Made by a program: the position numbers and the translations under genes. 64,000 nt of DNA. It comes from Abyssibacter sp. (GTDB taxonomy: Bacteria; Pseudomonadota; Gammaproteobacteria; Nevskiales; OUC007). The notes below the pieces were generated by a model. The model had not been told where the DNA came from, did no database searches, and saw only the letters and a list, made by a program, of their open reading frames with translations. Positions 1 to 8,779 of the stretch are shown here, piece after piece (positions within the stretch are counted from its first letter, which is position 1; every line of letters begins with the position of its first letter). Where the stretch lies: assembly GCA_023146115.1 (NCBI GenBank), contig JAGLCS010000007.1, positions 1 to 64,000 on the forward strand, given 5' to 3'.

Positions 1-643
1 TCGCGAACCCAATCATCGCCACGGGCAGCACAATGCCCAATTGGCGGATCAGCAGCCCGCCAATTGATGCACTGATCAGCGGAGCGCTCGTCATGTTGAC
101 GCCAACGTCGGTGCGATGTGCGAACGCGTCGACGATGACCTGGCGCAATGTTGTGGCGATGGCCTGCCGAGCCAGGGGCGTGTCGCCCCGCGCGTCGACC
201 ACCAGGGCGATCGTGCGGCTATCCGCAGACAACAGCCTCCCTTTGTTCAGCGGGTCGTCTTGTGCGGCCTGCCATAGCGCTTCGGCGCGTTCGGGTGAAT
301 CGAGTTGTCGGTGATAAAGCGACTTGACTTCGATATCGTCATCAACGCTTTGCGGGGTTTGGGTAGTGGCGATGGACTCTGCTGATAGCACGCCATGCAT
401 TCGCAAAAGCCGGGCTTCCAGCTGAGCGATCTCCGCGATATCGATGGCTCGGACCGAGCCATCGAAAGTAATACCCGCGAAGACACTGAAGTCTGCTTGG
501 GACTCCGCCGCACCAATGGCAGATGGAGACGAGTCGATCTGCAACCGGAACGAGCCGTCAGGGCGTACCAGCGCCGTGAGTGACAGCGCGGTGAGCGCCA
601 ATGCCAGTAGCGGAGCGCGACGTCGGTACATCCGCTTGAACAT
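1..643 (-). CDS. MMPL/RND-family transporter, N-terminal part (truncated by window edge)
   Basis: Not in ORF track because open at the edge. Reverse complement from ATG at 643 reads MFKRMYRRRAPLLALALTALSLTALVRPDGSFRLQIDSSPSAIGAAESQADFSVFAGITFDGSVRAIDIAEIAQLEARLLRMHGVLSAESI...ISASIGGLLIRQLGIVLPVAMIGFA: N-terminal TM, periplasmic loop, then TM2. Adjacent to a LolA-like gene, a common pairing. Confidence 0.7.
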   Translation of the reverse strand, partial: MFKRMYRRRAPLLALALTALSLTALVRPDGSFRLQIDSSPSAIGAAESQADFSVFAGITFDGSVRAIDIAEIAQLEARLLRMHGVLSAESIATTQTPQSVDDDIEVKSLYHRQLDSPERAEALWQAAQDDPLNKGRLLSADSRTIALVVDARGDTPLARQAIATTLRQVIVDAFAHRTDVGVNMTSAPLISASIGGLLIRQLGIVLPVAMIGFA

Positions 644-659
644 GGGGTGGCCAGGCTGT

Positions 660-1451
660 CTAGCGGGCGTCAGCGAAACCGCGTGTGTTGAACACGGCAC
701 GCCCCAGATCCTCGTCGAACTCCAGTTTGGAGAGCTCCACATCGGTGGTCACGCCACTGAGCAGGTCGTCCATGCGATAGCGCGTCGCCAGCATGCGTTC
801 GTCAAATGATTGAATCGAGTCGAGGCTTGCCGTTAGTCGCTTGACCGGCTGTGATTCGACGTCCAGAAAGTCGATTGCGAGTATTACGCAGGTCTCCTTG
901 TCGATCGCAGCCGCCAATCGCTCGAACGGCGCACCCTCGGTGTCGCTGGGTCGGATCAGCAGCTTGACGGTCGGCCGCCCGCTGATCGTTTCGTCCGGAC
1001 CAAGCTCTCGCTCGCCATCAATGAAGGCACCGAACAGGAGTTTGATGTCGAGGTAGGAGAAGCTTGTGCCCCAAAGATCGGTAGCGGCCATGTTGCCAGT
1101 GACGCGGCGCACTTTCCGGAGCGCGGGGATGTAAACGCGCATGTCGTCCTGATCGGGCTTTTCACGAATCAGGTACGTGGTGCCCGCGAGGTTCAAGGGC
1201 TCGACGATCCGCAGGTTCAGATTCAGCGCCTCGTCCTCACGCATGGCGTAGAGGCGCGTGAGCAGCTCGCGAGAACCGCCGCTGCCATCGGTCGTATTGA
1301 ACCGGGCGTAGTGACCGATGGTGGATTCCGGTGCGTTACGCGCCGCGCAATCCGTGACGGCCGTGGCGCTCGTCGGCTCCTCCGCGAGCGCGGGCCCCAA
1401 GCACAACACGAGCATAAGCCCCGAAACGTAACCTACGCTGAGTCCATTCAT
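660..1451 (-). CDS. LolA-like outer membrane lipoprotein-sorting family protein
   Basis: Signal peptide MNGLSVGYVSGLMLVLCLGPALA; body ...LYAMREDEALNLNLRIVEPLNLAGTTYLIREKPDQDDMRVYIPALRKVRRVTGNMAATDLWGTSFSYLDI is typical of this family. Start moved to ATG at 1451, preceded by GGGAGC. Confidence 0.75.
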   Translation of the reverse strand: MNGLSVGYVSGLMLVLCLGPALAEEPTSATAVTDCAARNAPESTIGHYARFNTTDGSGGSRELLTRLYAMREDEALNLNLRIVEPLNLAGTTYLIREKPDQDDMRVYIPALRKVRRVTGNMAATDLWGTSFSYLDIKLLFGAFIDGERELGPDETISGRPTVKLLIRPSDTEGAPFERLAAAIDKETCVILAIDFLDVESQPVKRLTASLDSIQSFDERMLATRYRMDDLLSGVTTDVELSKLEFDEDLGRAVFNTRGFADAR

Positions 1452-1641
1452 TGTGTGCTCCCTGTCCCACCGAATTACGATAGCGTATCTCTCGGAAGGG
1501 AATATCGCGCAGAACACAGCGGCGAGTTCGGGGAATTGTCACATTTGCGCCGGCGTCTAAAGAGTCTACTAGTCAGCGGGTAGCGCTCACGGAAGCCTTC
1601 GCGTGAGCGGGAGTGCAGGGCAATAGGGAGGTTGCAGGCAG

Positions 1642-3771
1642 ATGCGCTATCGGGCGTTTATCAGCTATAGCCATGGCGACGAGGCTTGGGGAGTCTGGCT
1701 GCACAAGTCGCTGGAGGCGTATCGCGTTCCGCGCAAGCTGCGAGGTTCTGCTTCGGCCATCGGGCCCATCCCCAGCAAGCTTTTTCCCATCTTTCGTGAT
1801 CGCGATGAACTCGCGTCGTCGCATGAGCTAGGCGCAGAGATCGAACGTGCGCTGAGCGATTCCGCCTGCCTGATCGTGGTCTGCTCACCGCAGGCTGCGG
1901 GGTCGCATTGGGTGAATGAGGAAGTCAGGCGCTACAAGATGCTGGGGCGGTCAGATCGCGTGTACTGCCTGATCGTTGATGGCGAACCCGGCGATCCGGA
2001 GCGCGAATGCTTTCCCGAGGCGGTCCGGTACCAGGTTGACGGTGAAGGACAGATCACCGGCGAGCCGGTCGAACCGATCGCGGCTGATCTCCGGCCGGGC
2101 AAGGACGGAAAAACCGACGCCACGTTGAAGTTGATCGCCGGAATACTGGGCGTCGGTTTTAACGAGCTGAAGCAGCGCGAGTTGGCTGCGCGCAACCGAC
2201 GCCTTGCCGTCCTCAGTGGCGTGGCATCGACCATCGCGGCGGCGACCGTGGGGTTGGCGGCGGTCGCGATGCTTGCCAGGAGCGAGGCTGAGGCGCAGCG
2301 CGGTGTTGCAGAGGCTCGCCGGCAGCAGGCGGAAGGCTTGATCCAGTTCATGCTTGGCGACCTTCGAGAAAAACTCGAACCACTCGGAAAGCTGGACATT
2401 CTTGACGCCGTTGGCGCCCAGGCAATGCAGTATTTCGGTCAGGTTGATCCAGCAACGCTCAGCGATGCGGAGCTCGCTAACCGAGCGCGCGCACTGCGTC
2501 AGATCGGGGATACCCGGATCAAGCAGGGAAAGCTGGATGAGGCCGCCCCGGTATTTCGGGCTGCACTGACGCTCGACGAGGCCATCGCGGCGCGGCACCC
2601 GACGAACACCGAGGCGATATTCAACGTGTCGCAAAGCGCCTTCTACGTGGGTTACGCGGACTACCTCGCCCAAGACTACGTCAGTGCCAAACGGTGGATG
2701 CAGCGATACGCAGCGGAAGCGCAGCGTCTGGTCAGGCTGGAACCGGATAACGCGAAGTGGCTCACGGAGCAGATCTACGCGCAGGACAATCTGGTGACCG
2801 TCATGATGGCGAAGGAGGGGCATGAGGCGACCCTGCCGTACTTCGACGGCCTGATCTCGGCGTATCAGTCTCTCTATGAACGTGCGCCCGCTCAACGAGC
2901 CGATGCGCTCGATGGCCTCATCAACGCCGCGTCACGCGAGGCACTGGCGCGAATGCGTGTAGGGCACTTTGCGCCGGCAATGCAGGCGCAAGAGAACGCC
3001 TTATCCTGGCAGCGAGAGCGGCTGGCAATGGCTGAGGCCGATGCGACTATCCAGCTACAGCTAGTCACACAGTTGAGACTGTTCGCGACGGCAGCGCTGG
3101 ATTCCGGCCAGCTGTCGCGCGCCACCGAGGCAATGGCCGAGGCGGCGGCTCTGGTGACGATTCTGCGGGTACTAGACCCGACCAATCGGCAGGTGCTGCG
3201 TGAGGAACTCGCGCTGGCACACCTCGGAGTCAAGCGGGCGCTCATTCACGGCGAGATCGGTGCGGCGGATGAGCTGAACAGCGGCCTGTTCGAGATTGCG
3301 TCCAACTTGCTTGATCAGACTGCGGAGACCGACTTTGCTCGAAAAGGACTGGCGAGATCCCATTTGCTCGGCTCGGAGATCGCACTTCGGCGCTCCGATT
3401 TCGAGGCCGCCCGTCGTGCGAACGCCGAATTGCTAGCCTTGCTGAACGAGCCACTGCTCGCCGACACCGACGATGAGTTGCGTTTCGAGGCGCAGCTCTA
3501 TGCCTTCGAAACCACAGACCCTCGCGCCGGTTGCCCTATGTTGGCGCTGACCGACCTGTCGGAAAACGCCTCGCCGATGTTGCGCCTGCACGCGGCAGTT
3601 GCGGCAAACGACCCCGATCAGGCGCTCAGCATCTGGCCAGGCCTCAAGGCCTGGGTGCGGTATCACCCGGGCGTTGCTGGCGCGATTACCCGGCGCTGCC
3701 AATCTGCCTGCGCCGATTCTTACCGTTTACTCTGCGAACCGCAGGCTCACCAGGCAGGAGATTCAACATGA
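1642..3771 (+). CDS. TIR domain - transmembrane - TPR-like protein
   Basis: N-term RYRAFISYSHGDEAWGVWLHKSLEAYRVP...SACLIVVCSPQAAGSHWVNEEVRRYK (TIR, W-x-x-E retained); TM LAVLSGVASTIAAATVGLAAVAML; long helical repeat C-terminus. Confidence 0.85.
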   Translation: MRYRAFISYSHGDEAWGVWLHKSLEAYRVPRKLRGSASAIGPIPSKLFPIFRDRDELASSHELGAEIERALSDSACLIVVCSPQAAGSHWVNEEVRRYKMLGRSDRVYCLIVDGEPGDPERECFPEAVRYQVDGEGQITGEPVEPIAADLRPGKDGKTDATLKLIAGILGVGFNELKQRELAARNRRLAVLSGVASTIAAATVGLAAVAMLARSEAEAQRGVAEARRQQAEGLIQFMLGDLREKLEPLGKLDILDAVGAQAMQYFGQVDPATLSDAELANRARALRQIGDTRIKQGKLDEAAPVFRAALTLDEAIAARHPTNTEAIFNVSQSAFYVGYADYLAQDYVSAKRWMQRYAAEAQRLVRLEPDNAKWLTEQIYAQDNLVTVMMAKEGHEATLPYFDGLISAYQSLYERAPAQRADALDGLINAASREALARMRVGHFAPAMQAQENALSWQRERLAMAEADATIQLQLVTQLRLFATAALDSGQLSRATEAMAEAAALVTILRVLDPTNRQVLREELALAHLGVKRALIHGEIGAADELNSGLFEIASNLLDQTAETDFARKGLARSHLLGSEIALRRSDFEAARRANAELLALLNEPLLADTDDELRFEAQLYAFETTDPRAGCPMLALTDLSENASPMLRLHAAVAANDPDQALSIWPGLKAWVRYHPGVAGAITRRCQSACADSYRLLCEPQAHQAGDST

Positions 3772-4151
3772 GCACGCTTCCCACGTTCACGATCGTCGAC
3801 GCGGACATTCGGCCCATCGGTGGTATTCCCGGCGGCGAGGATGACAGCAACACCTCGATGGGGGATCTTCCGCCCGCCTCAGCAAAACCGGTTGAGTTGC
3901 AATCGAATCGTTGGGTGTTCCGAGACCGAGTCCCCGCCGTCTTTCTCGACTCCGAGGGACAGGTCATCAACCTCAGCGACGTAATCACCCCATCCACGTC
4001 GGCAGATGGCAAGACGCTCACGCTGACCTCCCGTGCGGGCACGGATTATTACTACACTAATGTGCATGTCCGGTTTTTCTTCACCCGGAGCGATACGGGA
4101 GAGGATGCCAGTCACGACCCGCTCATTCCGGTGATTGGCGAGCCTCGCTAG
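3768..4151 (+). CDS. Small hypothetical protein (127 aa) translationally coupled to the TIR protein
   Basis: ATG at 3768 overlaps the upstream stop (ATGA), with CAGGAG upstream; in frame with the 3531..4151 ORF. Confidence 0.65.
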   Translation: MSTLPTFTIVDADIRPIGGIPGGEDDSNTSMGDLPPASAKPVELQSNRWVFRDRVPAVFLDSEGQVINLSDVITPSTSADGKTLTLTSRAGTDYYYTNVHVRFFFTRSDTGEDASHDPLIPVIGEPR

Positions 4152-4412
4152 CAAACAGCGTGCTGATCGACAGCGGACGGACTCCTTTCGATATGAAACG
4201 CCCAGCCGCTGGGTCCCGCCAGTTTGGTGGAGCAACCGGGCTAGTTGCGTTGATCGCGGTGTCTCGCAGCGGCGGTGCAGGCGTGATCTATCAGAAATGT
4301 CCTACACATAACGCCGACACAACCCAACGGTGGACCTGAGCACCGCTCGCTAGACTTCGGACGTGGGCAAATTATCCATGCTCGTTCGGGCAGGGTTTTT
4401 GAGGTGGCCCAG

Positions 4413-4431
4413 TGAGGCTTGACAGGCCTCA
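4413..4431. promoter_or_regulatory. Inverted repeat TGAGGC-TTGACAG-GCCTCA around a possible -35 upstream of the ACP-ST gene
   Basis: Perfect 6-bp arms; loop contains TTGACA about 33 nt upstream of ATG 4458. Confidence 0.4.
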
Positions 4432-4457
4432 TCACCGGAACAATGAGGTTGCTGATC

Positions 4458-5780
4458 ATGGCGGTTGAATGCGCAGACGTTGAATCCACCGTATTCGAGG
4501 TGGTTGATGAACTCCTCGATTCCATTGACGGGGATTTCGAAGGTGAACTCTTCCCGCAGATGCGGCTGATCGCCGATGCCGGATTCTCATCGATCGACTT
4601 CGTTCAGATGACGGTGATGATCGAGGAGCAGCTCGGAGAGAAGATTGGCTTTCAGGACATGCTCATGCGAGACGGTCAGTACGTGCAGGACCTGACGCTG
4701 GGCGAGGTCATCGCTTTCACCGAAAGCCGTCTGCGCAAACCTGCAGCCGCGAGTGCTGCCGTCACAGCCCCGTCCGCACCAGCACCGGCGGTTGGCCGCT
4801 ACGAAGGCCAAAAGGTGACCGCGCAAGACGTGGCCGCCTTCACCCAATTGATCAAGCCGCGCCGGGTCGGCCCCTCCGGCGGGGCCCAGCGCAAGAACAA
4901 GCGGGCGGTCTTTGTTCTGTCGCCGCCGCGGTCGGGCTCGACGCTGCTACGGGTGATGATCGCAGGCAATCCGGCATTGTTCGCACCGCCCGAGTTGCAT
5001 CTGCTGTCCTACGCGACGATGGATGAGCGGCGCGCTGATCTGAACACTGAGCACAGTGAACATCTGCTGGACGGGGCTGTTCGCGCCCTGATGCACACCC
5101 GCGGCTGGACGGGGGATCAAGCGCGTCAGTTCATTGGAGAGTGTGAAGCCAGTGGCACGAGCACGCGGGAATTCTTCGGCTCATTACAGGAAAATTTGGG
5201 CAATCGCCTTCTGGTCGACAAGACGCCAACCTACGCGTTTAGCGTCGATATCTTGCGGCAGGCGGAAGAGTATTTTGAAGATGCCCTGTATATCCATCTG
5301 ATTCGGCACCCTTGCGGCATGATCCGCTCCTATGAGGAGTCGAATCTGACCCGGATGATGCCGCTGATGATGAAGAATAGCGACTTCTCCACCGCCGCCT
5401 TGGCGGAGATGATCTGGTTGGTCAGCAACCGCAACATTTTGCAGTTCTCCGAGTCGGTGGCGTCCGATCGTTGGTTGTCGGTGTCCTACGAGAACATCGT
5501 CACAGACCCAGAGGGCAACATGCGCAGGCTTTGCGACTTCCTCGACGTGCCCTACGACGATGACATGATCAACCCGTATGGCGATAACAAGGCGCGTATG
5601 ACTGACGGTGTCGACTCGGCCTCCAAAATGAGCGGCGATCTGAAATTCCATCTGCATCGTCAGATCGACCCAGCGGCGGCTACGCGCTGGCGTCAGTTTT
5701 GTTCAGAAGATCGCCTGGGCGCCGAGACCATGGAGTTGATCTCCAAGCTGGATGCCGACGTCGCCAGTATTCGCGCCTGA
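4458..5780 (+). CDS. Acyl carrier protein - sulfotransferase fusion
   Basis: N-term ACP ([29 protein letters not shown]); then sulfotransferase 5'-PSB-like [32 protein letters not shown] and 3'-PB-like [17 protein letters not shown]. Likely start ATG 4458 ([13 protein letters not shown]). Confidence 0.85.
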   Translation: MAVECADVESTVFEVVDELLDSIDGDFEGELFPQMRLIADAGFSSIDFVQMTVMIEEQLGEKIGFQDMLMRDGQYVQDLTLGEVIAFTESRLRKPAAASAAVTAPSAPAPAVGRYEGQKVTAQDVAAFTQLIKPRRVGPSGGAQRKNKRAVFVLSPPRSGSTLLRVMIAGNPALFAPPELHLLSYATMDERRADLNTEHSEHLLDGAVRALMHTRGWTGDQARQFIGECEASGTSTREFFGSLQENLGNRLLVDKTPTYAFSVDILRQAEEYFEDALYIHLIRHPCGMIRSYEESNLTRMMPLMMKNSDFSTAALAEMIWLVSNRNILQFSESVASDRWLSVSYENIVTDPEGNMRRLCDFLDVPYDDDMINPYGDNKARMTDGVDSASKMSGDLKFHLHRQIDPAAATRWRQFCSEDRLGAETMELISKLDADVASIRA

Positions 5781-5820
5781 GACGACAAGCGTCGTTGACG
5801 CAGGACGCGTCAGCGGCCGC

Positions 5821-6573
5821 TCAGCGTGCGCTGTAGCCGCCGTCCACCATTAACAAGTCGCCGGTGACGAAACTGGCCTCCGGCGAGCAAAGCCAGCGAA
5901 CGGCTTGCGCGACCTCTTCGCCGGTGCCCGGCCGGCCGATCGGATGCAGTTTGATGAAGGCGTCCGCCTTGGCGCCCCCCGCCTGCACCGTCCGTGAGCC
6001 CAGGCCGGCATCGATCAGCCCCGGGCAAACGGCATTACAGCGAACACCCTGCCCGGAATAGGCGACCGCGACGGACTTGGTCAGGCCGGCGATGCCGTGC
6101 TTGGTGGCGGTGTATGCGGCATTGGCTCCGCCATTGACGCCGAGAATCGAGCAGTTGTTGACGATGGCGCCGCCACCGTTCTCCAGCATCAGCGCGACTT
6201 CCTGTTTGAGGCAGTGGTAGGTCCCGTTGAGATTGATGCTGACGCAGGCGTCCCAGATTGCATCGTCGGTGTCCAGCAACGGGGCGCCGCCGCCGCCAAT
6301 GCCGGCGTTGTTGAAGGCACAGTCCAGCCGACCGAAGCGCTCGCGAATATTGTCAAACAAGGCCTCGACCGATCCGCGGTCTGACACGTCAGCGGGCAGG
6401 GCGATCGCGCGCGTGGTGTCACCAGCGGCCTCGCAAAGCGCCAGCGCCACTGCTGAGGCGCTTTCGGCATTGATGTCGCTGACGATCACGGTGTCGCCCG
6501 CCTGGGCGAACTGTGTCGCGGTGATCGAACCGATGCCGCCACCGGCACCTGTAATCAGAACGACGCGGCTCAA
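5821..6573 (-). CDS. SDR-family NAD(P)-dependent oxidoreductase
   Basis: MSRVVLITGAGGGIGSITA (Rossmann TGxxxGIG), NNAG, YTATKHG, C-terminal VTGDLLMVDGGYSAR. Confidence 0.93.
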   Translation of the reverse strand: MSRVVLITGAGGGIGSITATQFAQAGDTVIVSDINAESASAVALALCEAAGDTTRAIALPADVSDRGSVEALFDNIRERFGRLDCAFNNAGIGGGGAPLLDTDDAIWDACVSINLNGTYHCLKQEVALMLENGGGAIVNNCSILGVNGGANAAYTATKHGIAGLTKSVAVAYSGQGVRCNAVCPGLIDAGLGSRTVQAGGAKADAFIKLHPIGRPGTGEEVAQAVRWLCSPEASFVTGDLLMVDGGYSAR

Positions 6574-6576
6574 ATC

Positions 6577-7485
6577 CTAGCGCTCCTGCGATTCAAAGAA
6601 TGTCCAGATTTCGTTGGTCGCGTTGAAGATGCCCGGATTTGGCCCCAGCTTGCGCGGCAGAAAGGTCTTGCCACCAGGCCACTGATGGCCGGTATCGGTG
6701 ACCGCGCAGGTTTCGACGGTTCGGTCGGAGCGGCAGGACAGATACCGCTTGCAGTCTGCGCCGGCATGGTGCGTGGGTTCGGCATCCTCGGCGTGGCAGT
6801 CGTTGCGCTGTAGCAATGAATCGGCCATTTCCTTTAATGACGCCCGGTAGGTGCCATCGAACTCGCCGCCCAGTAAGGGGATACGGGGGTCGTCGGCGCC
6901 ACGAATCAGCAAGGCGGGTACCGGCGAGGGGTTTTCGCACCGGGGCATCATCAGCGGCCCGGCCACCGGGGCGATGGCGTCAAAAACGTCGCCGCGTTCG
7001 CAGGCGATGCGGTGCAGCAGCATGGCACCGTTGGAGAAGCCGGTACCGAAGGTTTGATCATCGGCGATGCAGGCGGCACCTTCCAATGTACTCGCAAGCT
7101 CGGCGATAAAACCGACATCGTCGTCGTTATCGCGTGATGGTTTGCCGCAGCAGGATCCAGCATTCCAGGCCCGCCAGATGCCGTCCGGCAACGCGAGGGC
7201 AAAACCCTCGGATTTCGCCAGTTCGACAAAGCCGGACTGTTCGCCAAAGTTCTCGCCGGTGCCCCAGCCGCCATGCAGACCAATGACCAATGGCACGGGT
7301 TTGCTGGCGCTGGCCTGGGTCGGCACGTACAGCAGATAGTCGCGTTGCTTGCCGTCGTGCTTGAGCGTCAATGCCTGCGTGCCGGTTTTGCACAGGTTGG
7401 CGTCCGCCGCCTCGGCGGTGGAACGGGGGCCAAAACAGGCTGTGAGGAGCGACAACAGGGCGAACAGGCAAACACGTTGAATCAT
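6577..7485 (-). CDS. Secreted lipoprotein esterase of the PHB depolymerase / LpqC-like family
   Basis: Lipobox LLTACF; IGLHGGWGTGENF; GFSNGAMLLHRIACE nucleophile elbow; C-terminal TGHQWPGG. Confidence 0.8.
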   Translation of the reverse strand: MIQRVCLFALLSLLTACFGPRSTAEAADANLCKTGTQALTLKHDGKQRDYLLYVPTQASASKPVPLVIGLHGGWGTGENFGEQSGFVELAKSEGFALALPDGIWRAWNAGSCCGKPSRDNDDDVGFIAELASTLEGAACIADDQTFGTGFSNGAMLLHRIACERGDVFDAIAPVAGPLMMPRCENPSPVPALLIRGADDPRIPLLGGEFDGTYRASLKEMADSLLQRNDCHAEDAEPTHHAGADCKRYLSCRSDRTVETCAVTDTGHQWPGGKTFLPRKLGPNPGIFNATNEIWTFFESQER

Positions 7486-8399
7486 GGGAACGGCGATGTG
7501 GCGATGCGGGTGTGCGATGCAGGCGATGATGCCTCATCGGCCGGCGTCGATTCACCGAGAAACGGTTTCAGGGACTGCAAGACCACGCGTGGCGCGCGTG
7601 CCGGGAAGAAATGCCCTGCGTTGGGCACGCACTCGTAAGTGCAATGGGGCAGAAGTTCGCGCAGGCGGTCGCCACTCTTGCGCACCCGTGAGTACTCGCC
7701 GTACATCAACAGTACCGGCATGGTCAGTTCAGCGATCTGTTCTGGGCTTGCGCCGGAGGTCGACAGAAACTCCGCCTTCGCCGTGGTTTCGTGCAGGAGC
7801 TTCAGCCAGTGCTTGGCGTCGCGGCCGCTGCCGCGTTGGTCGGCAAATGGCACGAAATCGTTCTTGACCTGCGTCTGGATTCCCGCGAGCCGGCGTTCGG
7901 CGACTGCTTCGAGAAATTTCAGGCCTATCTGATCCTCCGCTTCCCAGTCGATGTCGGTGGCCTCGGCAACCAGCTCCTGCTCGAACGGCGTGAGATGGGC
8001 GCAGTCGGACAGCTTCAAAGTGGGCTGCAGCCGGTTGATCTTGGCATCCAGCAATGCCAGCTGCGTGACTCGGTTCGGGTGCTTCACCGCGAACTCCAGG
8101 GCCACGGCGCCGCCGAAGCTATGCGCGACGATTGGCGCCTTGTCGATGCCGAGATGGTCGAGCAGGGCGGCCAGGTCGTCGGCCTGATTGGATGAGCTGT
8201 AACCGGTCTCCGGCGTGGCGCTGTAGCCGTGCCCGCGCAGGTCATAAAGCGTGAGTCGAAAGTGATCGCGCAGCAGCGGGGCCAGGCCGGTGAACCAGAA
8301 CGCGCGATTGGCCGCCAGGCCGTGGACAAAGATCAGGTCCGGTCCCTCCCCGAACTGTTGGTAGGCGATTCGTGTTCCGTTCGTTTCCAGGCTGGCCAA
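7482..8399 (-). CDS. Alpha/beta-hydrolase (candidate offloading thioesterase of the lipid locus)
   Basis: LIFVHGLAANRAFW oxyanion region, AHSFGG nucleophile elbow, NAGHFFP catalytic His; overlaps the start of the downstream esterase by 4 nt. Confidence 0.88.
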   Translation of the reverse strand: MASLETNGTRIAYQQFGEGPDLIFVHGLAANRAFWFTGLAPLLRDHFRLTLYDLRGHGYSATPETGYSSSNQADDLAALLDHLGIDKAPIVAHSFGGAVALEFAVKHPNRVTQLALLDAKINRLQPTLKLSDCAHLTPFEQELVAEATDIDWEAEDQIGLKFLEAVAERRLAGIQTQVKNDFVPFADQRGSGRDAKHWLKLLHETTAKAEFLSTSGASPEQIAELTMPVLLMYGEYSRVRKSGDRLRELLPHCTYECVPNAGHFFPARAPRVVLQSLKPFLGESTPADEASSPASHTRIATSPFP

Positions 8400-8417
8400 G
8401 ATGCGGTCTCTGACTGA

Positions 8418-8714
8418 TTAATGGGATACGAAGTCGACGATCTGTCCGACTTCCAGATCCTCGACATAACTGCCGTTGTTCATGAGCAGCTTTTCGAATG
8501 GCACGTCGCGTTTGCCGATTTCTTCCTCGATTGCGACGACGAGCTGGATGATGTCGATGGACTCGAAGCCCAGGTCGGCCAGCACCTTGGTTTGCCGGGT
8601 GATCTCGCCGTCGAACTCCGTGTCGAAGCCTTCGAGAAAGTCCTCCAGGATCGCGACGATCTTCGGGAACATCTCGTCGGAGGTGTCTAGTGGTATTGCA
8701 GCCACCTGTGTCAT
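8418..8714 (-). CDS. Stand-alone acyl carrier protein
   Basis: LADLGFESIDIIQLVVAIEEEIGKRDVPFEKLLMNNGSYVEDLEVGQIVDFV. ATG at 8714 preceded by GGAGAACGCC. Confidence 0.88.
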   Translation of the reverse strand: MTQVAAIPLDTSDEMFPKIVAILEDFLEGFDTEFDGEITRQTKVLADLGFESIDIIQLVVAIEEEIGKRDVPFEKLLMNNGSYVEDLEVGQIVDFVSH

Positions 8715-8779
8715 GGCGTTCTCCTTCGCGTGCAACCTGCGGTTGCGAGTCGGTCTTATGTTGTGGTTGTCGGGTGGCG

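Noticed and set aside
5781-5820. Possible terminator between convergent ACP-ST and SDR genes
   Set aside because: Some GC dyad (gacgcaggacgcgtc) but no U-tract and no clean stem on either strand.
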